Source of the DNA: SMWD01 sp964629475
GTDB lineage: Bacteria > Pseudomonadota > Gammaproteobacteria > Steroidobacterales > GCA-2729495
Assembly: GCA_964629475.1 (NCBI GenBank)
Contig: CAZVQW010000044.1
Coordinates: 1 to 5,251, forward strand
Reading direction: 5' to 3'
Length of the DNA: 5,251 bases
Below, piece by piece: positions 1 to 5,251 of the stretch; the first letter of the stretch is position 1, and each line of letters begins with the position of its first letter. The position numbers and the translations under genes were made by a program. Below the pieces are notes generated by a model that worked only from the letters and a program-made list of their open reading frames with translations, was not told where the DNA came from and ran no database searches.

Positions 1-126
1 ACTGCAGGCCATGGCTGTTGCTACTACACACATTGTTAATACTTTCGTTTTCATCTTTCGTACTCCTGTTCTAAATTGAGTTTTCTATTGCGGCAGACCG
101 CACATTGCGACTGCCTGTCTTTCTTT

Positions 127-155
127 TCCCGCCGTGAGAACGCCTCACAGCGGGG
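127..155. other. strong imperfect hairpin in AT-rich non-coding DNA
   Basis: Bases 128-132 pair with 150-154 and bases 134-138 (GTGAG) pair with 144-148 (CTCAC). There is one C/A mismatch (133/149), a 5-nt loop (139-143) and a possible outer T-G wobble (127/155). A T-rich stretch follows at about 163-175, but it starts 8 or more bases past the stem, too far for a canonical intrinsic terminator. It could be a degenerate terminator for a gene left of the window, a remnant of a structured mobile-element end, or chance. The pairing is visible; the role is not. Confidence 0.4.
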
Positions 156-180
156 CACTTCGTTGTTTTATTTTTCATTG

Positions 181-212
181 TCCTGCCTCCAAAACGTCCT
201 GTCTCCAAAACA
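181..212. repeat. imperfect 16-bp tandem duplication
   Basis: Two adjacent 16-bp units, 181-196 and 197-212, share 14 of 16 positions. Each has the form TCCTGYCTCCAAAACR. It lies in a T-rich stretch with no supported gene. No function is apparent; a slippage-type duplication that has since drifted is the simplest reading. Confidence 0.7.
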
Positions 213-352
213 AATATTTAAGCACGATCTGACTTTATGCATATGGAGCAAAGAACGTCTTTTACTCTCTAATTACGGATCGTTGCTTTTCATGCGACCG
301 CCTGAGGTTGCGCCATCGGGTGAGTCGCTGGTTCATTAATATACATATCCCA

Positions 353-438
353 CCTAGTCAGCCAGTAGGAGAAAACTGTATTTATGATTTGAGACCCTAG
401 TCAGCCAGTAGGAGAAAACTGTATTTATGATTTGAGAC
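353..438. repeat. perfect 43-bp tandem duplication abutting the IS110 remnant
   Basis: The 43-bp unit at 353-395 is repeated without a mismatch and without spacer at 396-438. Each unit begins CCTAGTCAGCCAGTAGG, which contains a weak CCTA/TAGG inverted repeat, and ends in TTTGAGAC. The second copy stops where the transposase-like reading frame begins (about 434-440), so the array sits at the truncation junction of the insertion sequence. Identical copies suggest a recent duplication or ongoing homogenisation. It is not CRISPR: there are only two units and no spacer. Whether it belongs to the element or to the host DNA cannot be told from one copy of the locus. Confidence 0.9.
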
Positions 439-1102
439 TGTTGGCCTGCAGGCCGCAGGTTATGAAACGATCTGCATGGAGGCTCGCCAGGTCAAAGCGG
501 CGTTGTCGGCGATGCGCAATAAAACAGATAAGAAAGATGCCCGCGGTATTGCACAGATCTTGCGCAGTGGCTGGTACAGCCGCGTGCATGTGAAGAGCAT
601 CAAGAGCCACCAGATCCGAGCGCTGTTATCTTCACGCAAAGCGGTACTGAACAAGTGCATCGACCTGGAGCAGGAAGTCCGTGGCCTGTTCAAGGTATTC
701 GGCATCAAGCTGCCGCCCACGCTCGGTCACGGTGCCTTCGACAAGGCTGTGCGTACCACCATCGAGGCCGACCCGGCGTTATCCCATGCCTTGCTGCCAC
801 TACTCGATGCCAGGCTGGTGCTGTATCGAACCTACCGTGAACTGGATAACCGCACCCGGAAAATGGCCATGAAAGATACAGTCTGCCAGCGCCTGATGAC
901 TGCACCAGGTGTTGGCTACGTCACCGCGCTAACCTTCAAAGCCGCCGTCGATGATCCAACCCGCTTCAAGAAATCACGAACCGTGGCCGCACACTTTGGC
1001 CTCACGCCCAGGCGCTTCCAATCCGGTGAGATGGACAATCCCGGGCGCATCTCCCGGGCCGGTGATACCAACGTGCGCTGCACGCTCTACTCCGCGGCTT
1101 AA
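431..1102 (+). pseudogene. IS110-family transposase remnant, truncated at both ends
   Basis: IS110-family enzymes are DEDD (RuvC-like) recombinases with a C-terminal Tnp domain. The frame is open from 431, after a TGA at 428-430. Family-like residues (GLQAAGYETICMEAR) begin before the first ATG at 476, so that ATG is probably not a true start. Counting from this ATG, residues 16-22 (KTDKKDA) carry the last two acidic residues of the DEDD set. Residues 141-154 (APGVG region) and 171-192 (AHFGLTPRR, then FQSGE) match the Tnp domain; S183 is the candidate conserved serine. The N-terminal 65 or so residues, with the first catalytic Asp and the Glu, are missing. The C-terminus stops at LYSAA, roughly 60-70 residues early. 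Intact members have about 340-400 residues. After the TAA another frame reads AANFLF, compatible with a frameshift followed by divergence. It is almost certainly inactive, and no element ends can be defined. Confidence 0.88.
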
Positions 1103-1135
1103 ACTTCCTATTCGCATCATCCCTATTACGGGACT

Positions 1136-1164
1136 TTGAATAGTTATTGAACGAGGCGTATGCT
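1136..1164 (+). promoter_or_regulatory. weak candidate sigma70-type promoter for the protease operon
   Basis: TTGAAT (1136-1141) and TATGCT (1159-1164) are separated by 17 bp, and each matches its consensus hexamer at 4 of 6 positions. It lies between the IS remnant and the protease gene and would leave a 5' untranslated region of about 150 nt. Matches of this quality occur by chance in AT-rich DNA. The rest of 1103-1319 holds no gene and no clear operator that I can see. Confidence 0.2.
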
Positions 1165-1319
1165 GTTACTACAAGCCCCGACCGATGACGCAACGCCGAG
1201 AAGGGCGGAGACAAAAAAATAAACAGCATCGTATTTAGATCTTTCCTACTGCCCTTGCTCAGCCATAGTGATTTCGGCGTTGGGGTCTACCGCAAATACC
1301 ATGAAAAATCCTGATTCGA

Positions 1320-4088
1320 GTGAAGATAGGAATGCCACTGATAATTATTCAAGTTAAGAAAATCTCGCGTCTCGTCGCGCTGATGTTCGTCGTGCTGTTG
1401 GGACTAATCACGATCATCGCATCTGGTGGCGGCGGTGGCGGCGGTGGTAGCGAACCAGCCGACGCAGATGGTGACGGAATCGTCGACATAGCGGACAACT
1501 GCATAAACGATGCCAATCCAGGCCAGGAAGATGCCGATAGCGATGGCATTGGTGATGCCTGCGAACAACCCCAGAATCAGGAACCGTCCATGTTTTCGCT
1601 AAGCGGAAGTATATTGGCACCGGCGGTTGTGGCCATCGATTCCGATACCAATGATCCGAACGCGCCATTCGCGTCCAACGACACGCCGAACGTCGCACCC
1701 ACCATCGCCAATCCGATCTCGCTCGGTGGTTACGTCAATGAGGCCGGCACGGGCGAAGAGGGCCGGTCGAAGGATATCGGCGATTTTGGCGATTATTTCC
1801 AGGTCAAACTGCTGGCCGGTCAGGTAATTACGATGTTGGTATCCGACTATGAGACTGGCGATGCCGACCTCTACCTTTACGACAGCACGGGCCAGAACAT
1901 CGTCGATTTTTCCATCGAGGTCGGCCGGATCGAAAGCCTGACGGTGGCTGCCGACGGCATGTATTTCGTCAACCCGTTTGCGTACTCGGGCGCCACAAAC
2001 TACGTACTCGTCATCGGCAACACCTCGATCACGAGTGCCGGCGGGATGCGTCTGTCGAGTGATTTTGTTCCAGGGCAGGCGGTCGTACGCTACGACACAA
2101 GACTCGCTCGGAGCCAGGCTCAGTCAATCGATTCCCTAGCTGCAGAGTCCGGTTTCCGCATCCGTGCCGGCGCGCCGGAACGCCCAATGCTGCTGGAATT
2201 GGACCCGGGTGAAGCATCTCTGAAAGCACAAGTCGTCGCCGGCGCATTCGCGCGCTCAAAGGCGAGCGCCTTCCGCGATGCCGAAGATCGCGCTAAGTGG
2301 GAAACGTTGATGTCGATCAAGGCACTGCGCAATGATCCGTCCGTCGTATATGCAGAGCCTAATTACATTATGCGGGCGGCGGCAACGCCGAACGATGATT
2401 ACTATCCGCTGCAATGGCACTACTCATTGATTAACCTGCCTGCGGCCTGGGACCTTGAGACCGGAGACGCTAACGTCATTGTCGCGGACATCGACACCGG
2501 TGTTTTGCTGAACCATCCTGATCTGCTCGGCCAGCTCGTGCCCGGTTACGATTTCATTAGCGGAACTCATTCAAACGACGGTGATGGTATCGACGCCAAT
2601 CCCGACGATCCGGGCGACAGCAGCGGAAACGAGCCAAGCAGCTTCCATGGTACGCATGTCGCCGGAACCATTGCCGCGGCGACCAACAACCAGAAAGGCA
2701 TTGCCGGCGTCGCATGGGGTGTGAAAATCATGCCGATTCGGGTCCTCGGAGTTGGCGGCGGCTTTTCCTACGACATCGCCCAGGGCGTCCTATATGCCGC
2801 CGGGTTGCCGAACGATTCGAATACCATCCCGGCGCAGAGGGCGGATGTCATGAACTTGAGCCTTGGAGGCGGGTCCTTTAGTCAGGCCAGTCAGGATGCC
2901 TATACCGCGGCCCGCCAGGCGGGGGTCATCATCGTCGCCGCGGCCGGCAATGAAACGACGTCACAACTCAGTTATCCAGCGTCTTACGACGGCGTCATTT
3001 CCGTTAGCGCAGTGGATCTGGAGCGCCGGCTCGCGTGGTATTCCAATTTTGGCACGGCCATCGATGTCGCAGCCCCAGGCGGCGATACAGCCGTCGACCG
3101 AAATGGAGACGGTTATAAGGACGGCGTATTAAGCACCCTCGGCGATGACTTGTCCGGCCCGATTACTTTTACGTATAAATTTTATCAAGGTACATCCATG
3201 GCCGCACCGCACGCCGCCGGCGTGTTCGCACTGATGAAGTCTGCCAATGGCAACGTGACACCAGATTTCGTCGATCAGCAACTGATCGCAGGGGCTCTGA
3301 CCGATGATATTGGCTCGTCGGGACGCGATGACAGTTTCGGACACGGTCTGATCAACGCGCAGAAAGCGGTGACGGCGGCACTGAACCTCGTCGGCACGCC
3401 GCCACCTGATAGCCCGACGCTCGGTGTCACGCCATCGACGCTGAACTTCGACGCAGCGACGAGCGCCATAGAGATCACCGCGCAGAATACCAGTACGGGT
3501 AGCCTGCAGCTAACCAGCATCACGCCGAGTCAGCCTTGGATTACTGTGACGTCGATCGCAGTGGATGCCAGTAACCTCGGTACTTACCTCGTGACAGTCG
3601 ACCGCAGCAGTTTGGCAGATGGCATCTATTCAGGCGAGATAGCGCTGCAGTCCGACGTCAACACCGTCAATGTCTCGGTTGTCATTACGGTCGGGGCCGC
3701 CGGCACCGGCGGCGATGTCGGTTATATCTACGTGTTGCTGATCGACTCGGACACCGGCGATGTCGTCGACGAAGTGGCACCGCTCCCCGTGGGTGGTAGC
3801 TACTCGTATGCTTTCTCGGACGTGCCGGCCGGGACCTACGAGGTTCTCGCCGGAACCGACTCAGACAATGACTTCTTTATCTGTGATCCAGGAGAAGCCT
3901 GCGGAGTTTATCTCACCATCGGCCAGCCGATTCAGCTGGACGTGAACGGCGATCAGTCGAACCTGAACTTTCCGATCGGTTATATCGTCACGCTGCCGTC
4001 GGTTAACGCGAGCACCAAGGAAGTCGAGAAGCCAAAACGCGGCGTTTCGCGCCTCGGTAAACAACCAGCAAAAGCTATTGCCCGATGA
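1320..4088 (+). CDS. secreted multidomain subtilisin-family (S8) serine protease
   Basis: This is a 922-residue secreted endopeptidase of the subtilase family. In order: a hydrophobic export segment (18-34); eight glycines (36-43); a thrombospondin type 3-like acidic segment (47-82, with C61 and C81); a PPC-like beta domain (about 131-233, with DLYLYD at 183-188); an I9-like propeptide (about 245-353, ending YAEPNY); and the catalytic domain (about 362-686). The triad is D392 (DTG), H443 (HGTHVAGT) and S626 (GTSMAAP), with oxyanion residue N544 (AAGN). A BACON-like beta domain (about 699-791) and a carboxypeptidase-regulatory-like beta domain (about 799-890, with C855 and C861) follow, then a basic tail. 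The two C-terminal domain names are tentative. The start is a GTG with no strong Shine-Dalgarno; an ATG four codons downstream (1332) is equally possible, and TGA at 1302-1304 limits upstream extension. No lipobox cysteine is present: S35 sits at that place. The gene overlaps the lipoprotein gene by 4 bp. Protease identity is very secure; the substrate is unknown. Confidence 0.95.
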   Translation: MKIGMPLIIIQVKKISRLVALMFVVLLGLITIIASGGGGGGGGSEPADADGDGIVDIADNCINDANPGQEDADSDGIGDACEQPQNQEPSMFSLSGSILAPAVVAIDSDTNDPNAPFASNDTPNVAPTIANPISLGGYVNEAGTGEEGRSKDIGDFGDYFQVKLLAGQVITMLVSDYETGDADLYLYDSTGQNIVDFSIEVGRIESLTVAADGMYFVNPFAYSGATNYVLVIGNTSITSAGGMRLSSDFVPGQAVVRYDTRLARSQAQSIDSLAAESGFRIRAGAPERPMLLELDPGEASLKAQVVAGAFARSKASAFRDAEDRAKWETLMSIKALRNDPSVVYAEPNYIMRAAATPNDDYYPLQWHYSLINLPAAWDLETGDANVIVADIDTGVLLNHPDLLGQLVPGYDFISGTHSNDGDGIDANPDDPGDSSGNEPSSFHGTHVAGTIAAATNNQKGIAGVAWGVKIMPIRVLGVGGGFSYDIAQGVLYAAGLPNDSNTIPAQRADVMNLSLGGGSFSQASQDAYTAARQAGVIIVAAAGNETTSQLSYPASYDGVISVSAVDLERRLAWYSNFGTAIDVAAPGGDTAVDRNGDGYKDGVLSTLGDDLSGPITFTYKFYQGTSMAAPHAAGVFALMKSANGNVTPDFVDQQLIAGALTDDIGSSGRDDSFGHGLINAQKAVTAALNLVGTPPPDSPTLGVTPSTLNFDAATSAIEITAQNTSTGSLQLTSITPSQPWITVTSIAVDASNLGTYLVTVDRSSLADGIYSGEIALQSDVNTVNVSVVITVGAAGTGGDVGYIYVLLIDSDTGDVVDEVAPLPVGGSYSYAFSDVPAGTYEVLAGTDSDNDFFICDPGEACGVYLTIGQPIQLDVNGDQSNLNFPIGYIVTLPSVNASTKEVEKPKRGVSRLGKQPAKAIAR

Positions 4089-4600
4089 ACATGCGCAAAT
4101 TCGCTATTTTTGCGGCTACGCTGCTGCTAACCGTCAGCGCGTGCCGATCGGGCGTCGAAGGGTTCGAATTATCGGGTACGGTCCTGATACGAGCCGCGTA
4201 TCGCGACAGCCAGTGCGCGAGCGACAAAGCAAAAATTGAGCCAATTTCGGACGAAACCGCGCTAGCGGACTGGTGGCGATCGCTCGCCGAGCAGCAGGTG
4301 CCCGCGAAGCCAATGCCACAAAGCCTTGGGGCTATCGATTTCGAGCGGTCGGTAGTGTTCGTCGTGTTTATGGGCCGACGGCCGACGACCGGCTTTGGCA
4401 TCGAACTGCAAAGCGACCGTGCGCCCGTGCAGCGTGCATCACTAACTATACCAGCGATCTGGCAGGAACCGCCTCCCGACGCAATGGTCGCAATGGTTGT
4501 GACCAGCCCGTGCGTCGTGTTTGCCGTACCCAACGATCAGTATGAAACCGTCTCGGTCCGTGACCGACAAGGAAATGCTTTGTTGGAGATTCGTTTCTAG
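4085..4600 (+). CDS. lipoprotein resembling the protease complex subunit PrcB family
   Basis: The 171-residue product has a basic start (MNMRK), a hydrophobic core and a lipobox VSAC ending at C20. It should therefore be exported, lipidated and anchored to a membrane. The mature part has a core at about 88-150 (VVFVVFMGRRPTTGFGIEL, later SPCVVFAVPN) that resembles the PrcB C-terminal domain, in which a Gly, a T-G-G/F-type turn and a following beta strand are characteristic. In Treponema denticola PrcB is a lipoprotein needed for the dentilisin (PrtP) protease complex. Here the start codon overlaps the protease stop in an ATGA, indicating translational coupling. The alternative start M3 (4091) would lose that overlap. 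C44 and C143 could form a disulfide. The family call rests on motif memory, not a search. A role as protease chaperone, anchor or inhibitor is inference. Confidence 0.72.
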   Translation: MNMRKFAIFAATLLLTVSACRSGVEGFELSGTVLIRAAYRDSQCASDKAKIEPISDETALADWWRSLAEQQVPAKPMPQSLGAIDFERSVVFVVFMGRRPTTGFGIELQSDRAPVQRASLTIPAIWQEPPPDAMVAMVVTSPCVVFAVPNDQYETVSVRDRQGNALLEIRF

Positions 4601-4612
4601 TCCGGGTCCCAG

Positions 4613-4631
4613 CGGCACAAGCACTTGTCCG
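4613..4631 (+). terminator. weak hairpin after the operon, no T-tract
   Basis: CGG pairs with CCG and ACAA pairs with TTGT around a GCAC loop, with one bulged C. It begins 13 bases after the lipoprotein stop, where a terminator would be expected. It is followed by GCGAGGAGCA rather than a run of T, so it does not fit a canonical intrinsic terminator. It may only be a 3' stabilising stem or chance. Confidence 0.2.
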
Positions 4632-4732
4632 CGAGGAGCAGTGAGAATCGGTTGGTTACGACGCGCAGCAGCGTTATCGACAACGTGATAAGACAACTCA
4701 TTTTCAATAATGTGCATTTCTGCTGTTGGCTG

Positions 4733-4744
4733 CGGTTTAAACCG
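4733..4744. repeat. perfect 12-bp palindrome
   Basis: CGGTTTAAACCG is a perfect palindrome in non-coding DNA. It could be a protein-binding dyad, but no promoter or start codon is close enough to assign it to a gene. As a folded RNA it would have almost no loop, which favours a DNA-level dyad or chance. Confidence 0.4.
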
Positions 4745-4998
4745 ATTGGCGCAACACAAAGCCGACATTCAGTGTCTGCGAAAATAAAAGCACTGAAATA
4801 ACAGGCAATTCGGCTATGTTGAAAATAGGAATTTCTACATCGAGCCCAATTTTGTCTTGTCAATAAGCGACTCGTAAGCTTCCCCTGAACTGAGATAAGT
4901 CGATTCGCATGAGCGGAGGCAGGGCATGCTCACAGCGACTATGGAAGTGACTACAAATCCCTTTTAGACCCAGAAGTCCTTTATTGATGGGGTCAACG

Positions 4999-5086
4999 CA
5001 CTGGTTTAGAGCCAGTGACTCTGCAAATAAGTTAAAAACACATCTGCTGGCACGTAAAGCAGGCTTTGGTGGAAAACACCTTTAGC
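4999..5086. other. cluster of three short hairpins, possible structured RNA
   Basis: Three stem-loops follow one another. CACTGG (4999-5004) pairs with CCAGTG (5012-5017) around a 7-nt loop. CTGCT (5044-5048) pairs with AGCAG (5058-5062). GCT and GGTG (5063-5065, 5068-5071) pair with CACC and AGC (5077-5080, 5084-5086) around a GAAAA loop. No open reading frame covers them. They could form part of a small RNA or the leader of the gene starting at 5208, but each stem is short and I recognise no RNA family, so a chance cluster is quite possible. Confidence 0.25.
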
Positions 5087-5124
5087 GTATTCAGGATGCA
5101 ATAACGTTACAGAGACCAGTTATG

Positions 5125-5153
5125 CGAGATATATACGAAATCTATATAGCTCG
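5125..5153. promoter_or_regulatory. imperfect AT-rich dyad upstream of the right-end gene
   Basis: The 11-bp arms 5125-5135 (CGAGATATATA) and 5143-5153 (TATATAGCTCG) are inverted repeats with one mismatch, separated by 7 bp. The dyad lies 54 bp before the ATG at 5208, in AT-rich DNA that offers -10-like sequences. An operator or promoter-overlapping dyad is plausible; no regulator family is identifiable. Confidence 0.35.
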
Positions 5154-5162
5154 ATTTGTGAG

Positions 5163-5178
5163 ATCTCTCTAGAAAGAT
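5163..5178. promoter_or_regulatory. 16-bp near-palindrome upstream of the right-end gene
   Basis: ATCTCTCTAGAAAGAT is symmetrical about TCTAGA at 7 of 8 paired positions. It ends 18 bp before the Shine-Dalgarno sequence at 5197. Together with the dyad at 5125-5153 it makes a candidate two-site control region; the role is inferred from position only. Confidence 0.3.
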
Positions 5179-5196
5179 AAAAACAATAGCATGAAC

Positions 5197-5201
5197 AGGA
5201 G
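5197..5201 (+). promoter_or_regulatory. Shine-Dalgarno sequence for the right-end partial gene
   Basis: AGGAG lies 6 bases before the ATG at 5208-5210, an ideal spacing. It favours that start over the nearby ATG at 5191, which is out of frame with it and has no comparable site. Confidence 0.6.
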
Positions 5202-5207
5202 TCGCCG

Positions 5208-5251
5208 ATGCACGGCCTGCTCGGGTCGTCGATCACCTACCGGATCGCGAC
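5208..5251 (+). CDS. N-terminal fragment of an unidentified gene, runs off the window
   Basis: Fourteen complete codons are present, reading MHGLLGSSITYRIA, and the frame is still open at the window end. Support comes from the AGGAG sequence at optimal spacing, the abrupt return to GC-rich sequence at the ATG, and the dyads just upstream. The peptide is too short to name. A short N-terminus before a membrane segment, as in many transporters, would fit but cannot be shown. The 3' end is missing. Confidence 0.55.
   Translation, partial: MHGLLGSSITYRIA

Larger units (their letters stand above)
4601..5207. other. about 600 bp intergenic region without a supported gene
   Basis: Base composition becomes AT-rich after the lipoprotein stop. 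The forward strand has no good open frame with a ribosome binding site. Reverse-strand frames over 4442-4863 are cysteine-rich or low in family-like features and partly overlap the lipoprotein gene, so I treat them as shadows. The region contains a small hairpin after the operon, a 12-bp palindrome, a cluster of short hairpins and two dyads near its right end. No clear intrinsic terminator with a T-tract is visible. Confidence 0.6.

Noticed and set aside
76..339. 87-residue forward open frame in the left flank
   Set aside because: It starts with TTG without a ribosome binding site, covers the hairpin and the 16-bp repeats, has T-rich composition and shows no recognisable motif.
353..438. 43-bp repeats as a CRISPR array
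   Set aside because: The two units abut directly with no spacer, and no cas-like gene is present.
443..454. Perfect palindrome GGCCTGCAGGCC as an operator
   Set aside because: It lies inside the transposase-derived frame encoding GLQAAG and is explained by coding sequence.
1194..1218. CGCC/GGCG stem followed by a run of A, as a terminator
   Set aside because: The run is A on the forward strand. On the reverse strand the T-run comes before the stem, the wrong order for an intrinsic terminator.
1301..1357. 18-codon frame (ATG at 1301) overlapping the start of the protease gene, as a possible leader peptide
   Set aside because: No ribosome binding site precedes it and the composition gives no attenuation-type signal; short frames like this are common by chance.
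4075..4533. 152-residue reverse-strand frame opposite the lipoprotein gene
   Set aside because: It is antisense to a gene with a clear lipobox and family-like core, and shows no recognisable domain of its own.
4442..4863. Reverse-strand frames of 108 and 88 residues in the right intergenic region
   Set aside because: There is no convincing ribosome binding site or motif; one overlaps the lipoprotein gene, and the composition is unlike the real genes here.
4991..5040. Integron attC-like pair (GTCAAC ... GTTAAAA)
   Set aside because: Both would-be core sites break the RYYYAAC/GTTRRRY consensus, and there is no integrase or cassette arrangement.

Overview
The window is a bacterial chromosomal segment with a GC-rich two-gene unit in the middle (about 1320-4600) and AT-rich, gene-poor flanks. 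The source is probably a proteobacterium, perhaps an environmental or marine gammaproteobacterium. I infer this from the codon usage, the style of the secreted protein (a hydrophobic N-terminus ending in a long glycine run, then a thrombospondin type 3-like acidic segment) and the IS110-type transposase remnant. Nothing in the window fixes the taxon.

Layout. 1-430: no gene that I can support. It holds a strong imperfect hairpin (127-155), a degenerate 16-bp tandem duplication (181-212) and a perfect 43-bp tandem duplication (353-438). 431-1102: an IS110-family transposase remnant that has lost both ends; its homology begins where the 43-bp duplication stops. 1103-1319: a 217-bp spacer with at most a weak promoter. 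1320-4088: a large secreted subtilisin-family (S8) serine protease with an intact Asp-His-Ser triad, accessory domains on both sides of the catalytic core, and several acidic calcium-type loops. 4085-4600: a lipoprotein resembling the PrcB C-terminal-domain family, overlapping the protease gene by an ATGA junction. 4601-5207: about 600 bp without a convincing gene, containing a perfect 12-bp palindrome, a run of short hairpins (4999-5086) and two dyads (5125-5153, 5163-5178). 5208 to the end: the first 14 codons of a gene that runs out of the window, preceded by a good Shine-Dalgarno sequence.

How the genes fit together. The protease and the lipoprotein look translationally coupled. In Treponema denticola the subtilisin-like protease PrtP (dentilisin) is encoded with PrcB and PrcA and assembles with them at the cell surface. 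The pair here suggests a comparable protease plus lipoprotein partner, without a recognisable PrcA. This functional link is inference, and it is the most interesting point in the window. The rest looks like ordinary accessory DNA: a decayed insertion sequence, short tandem duplications and non-coding DNA.
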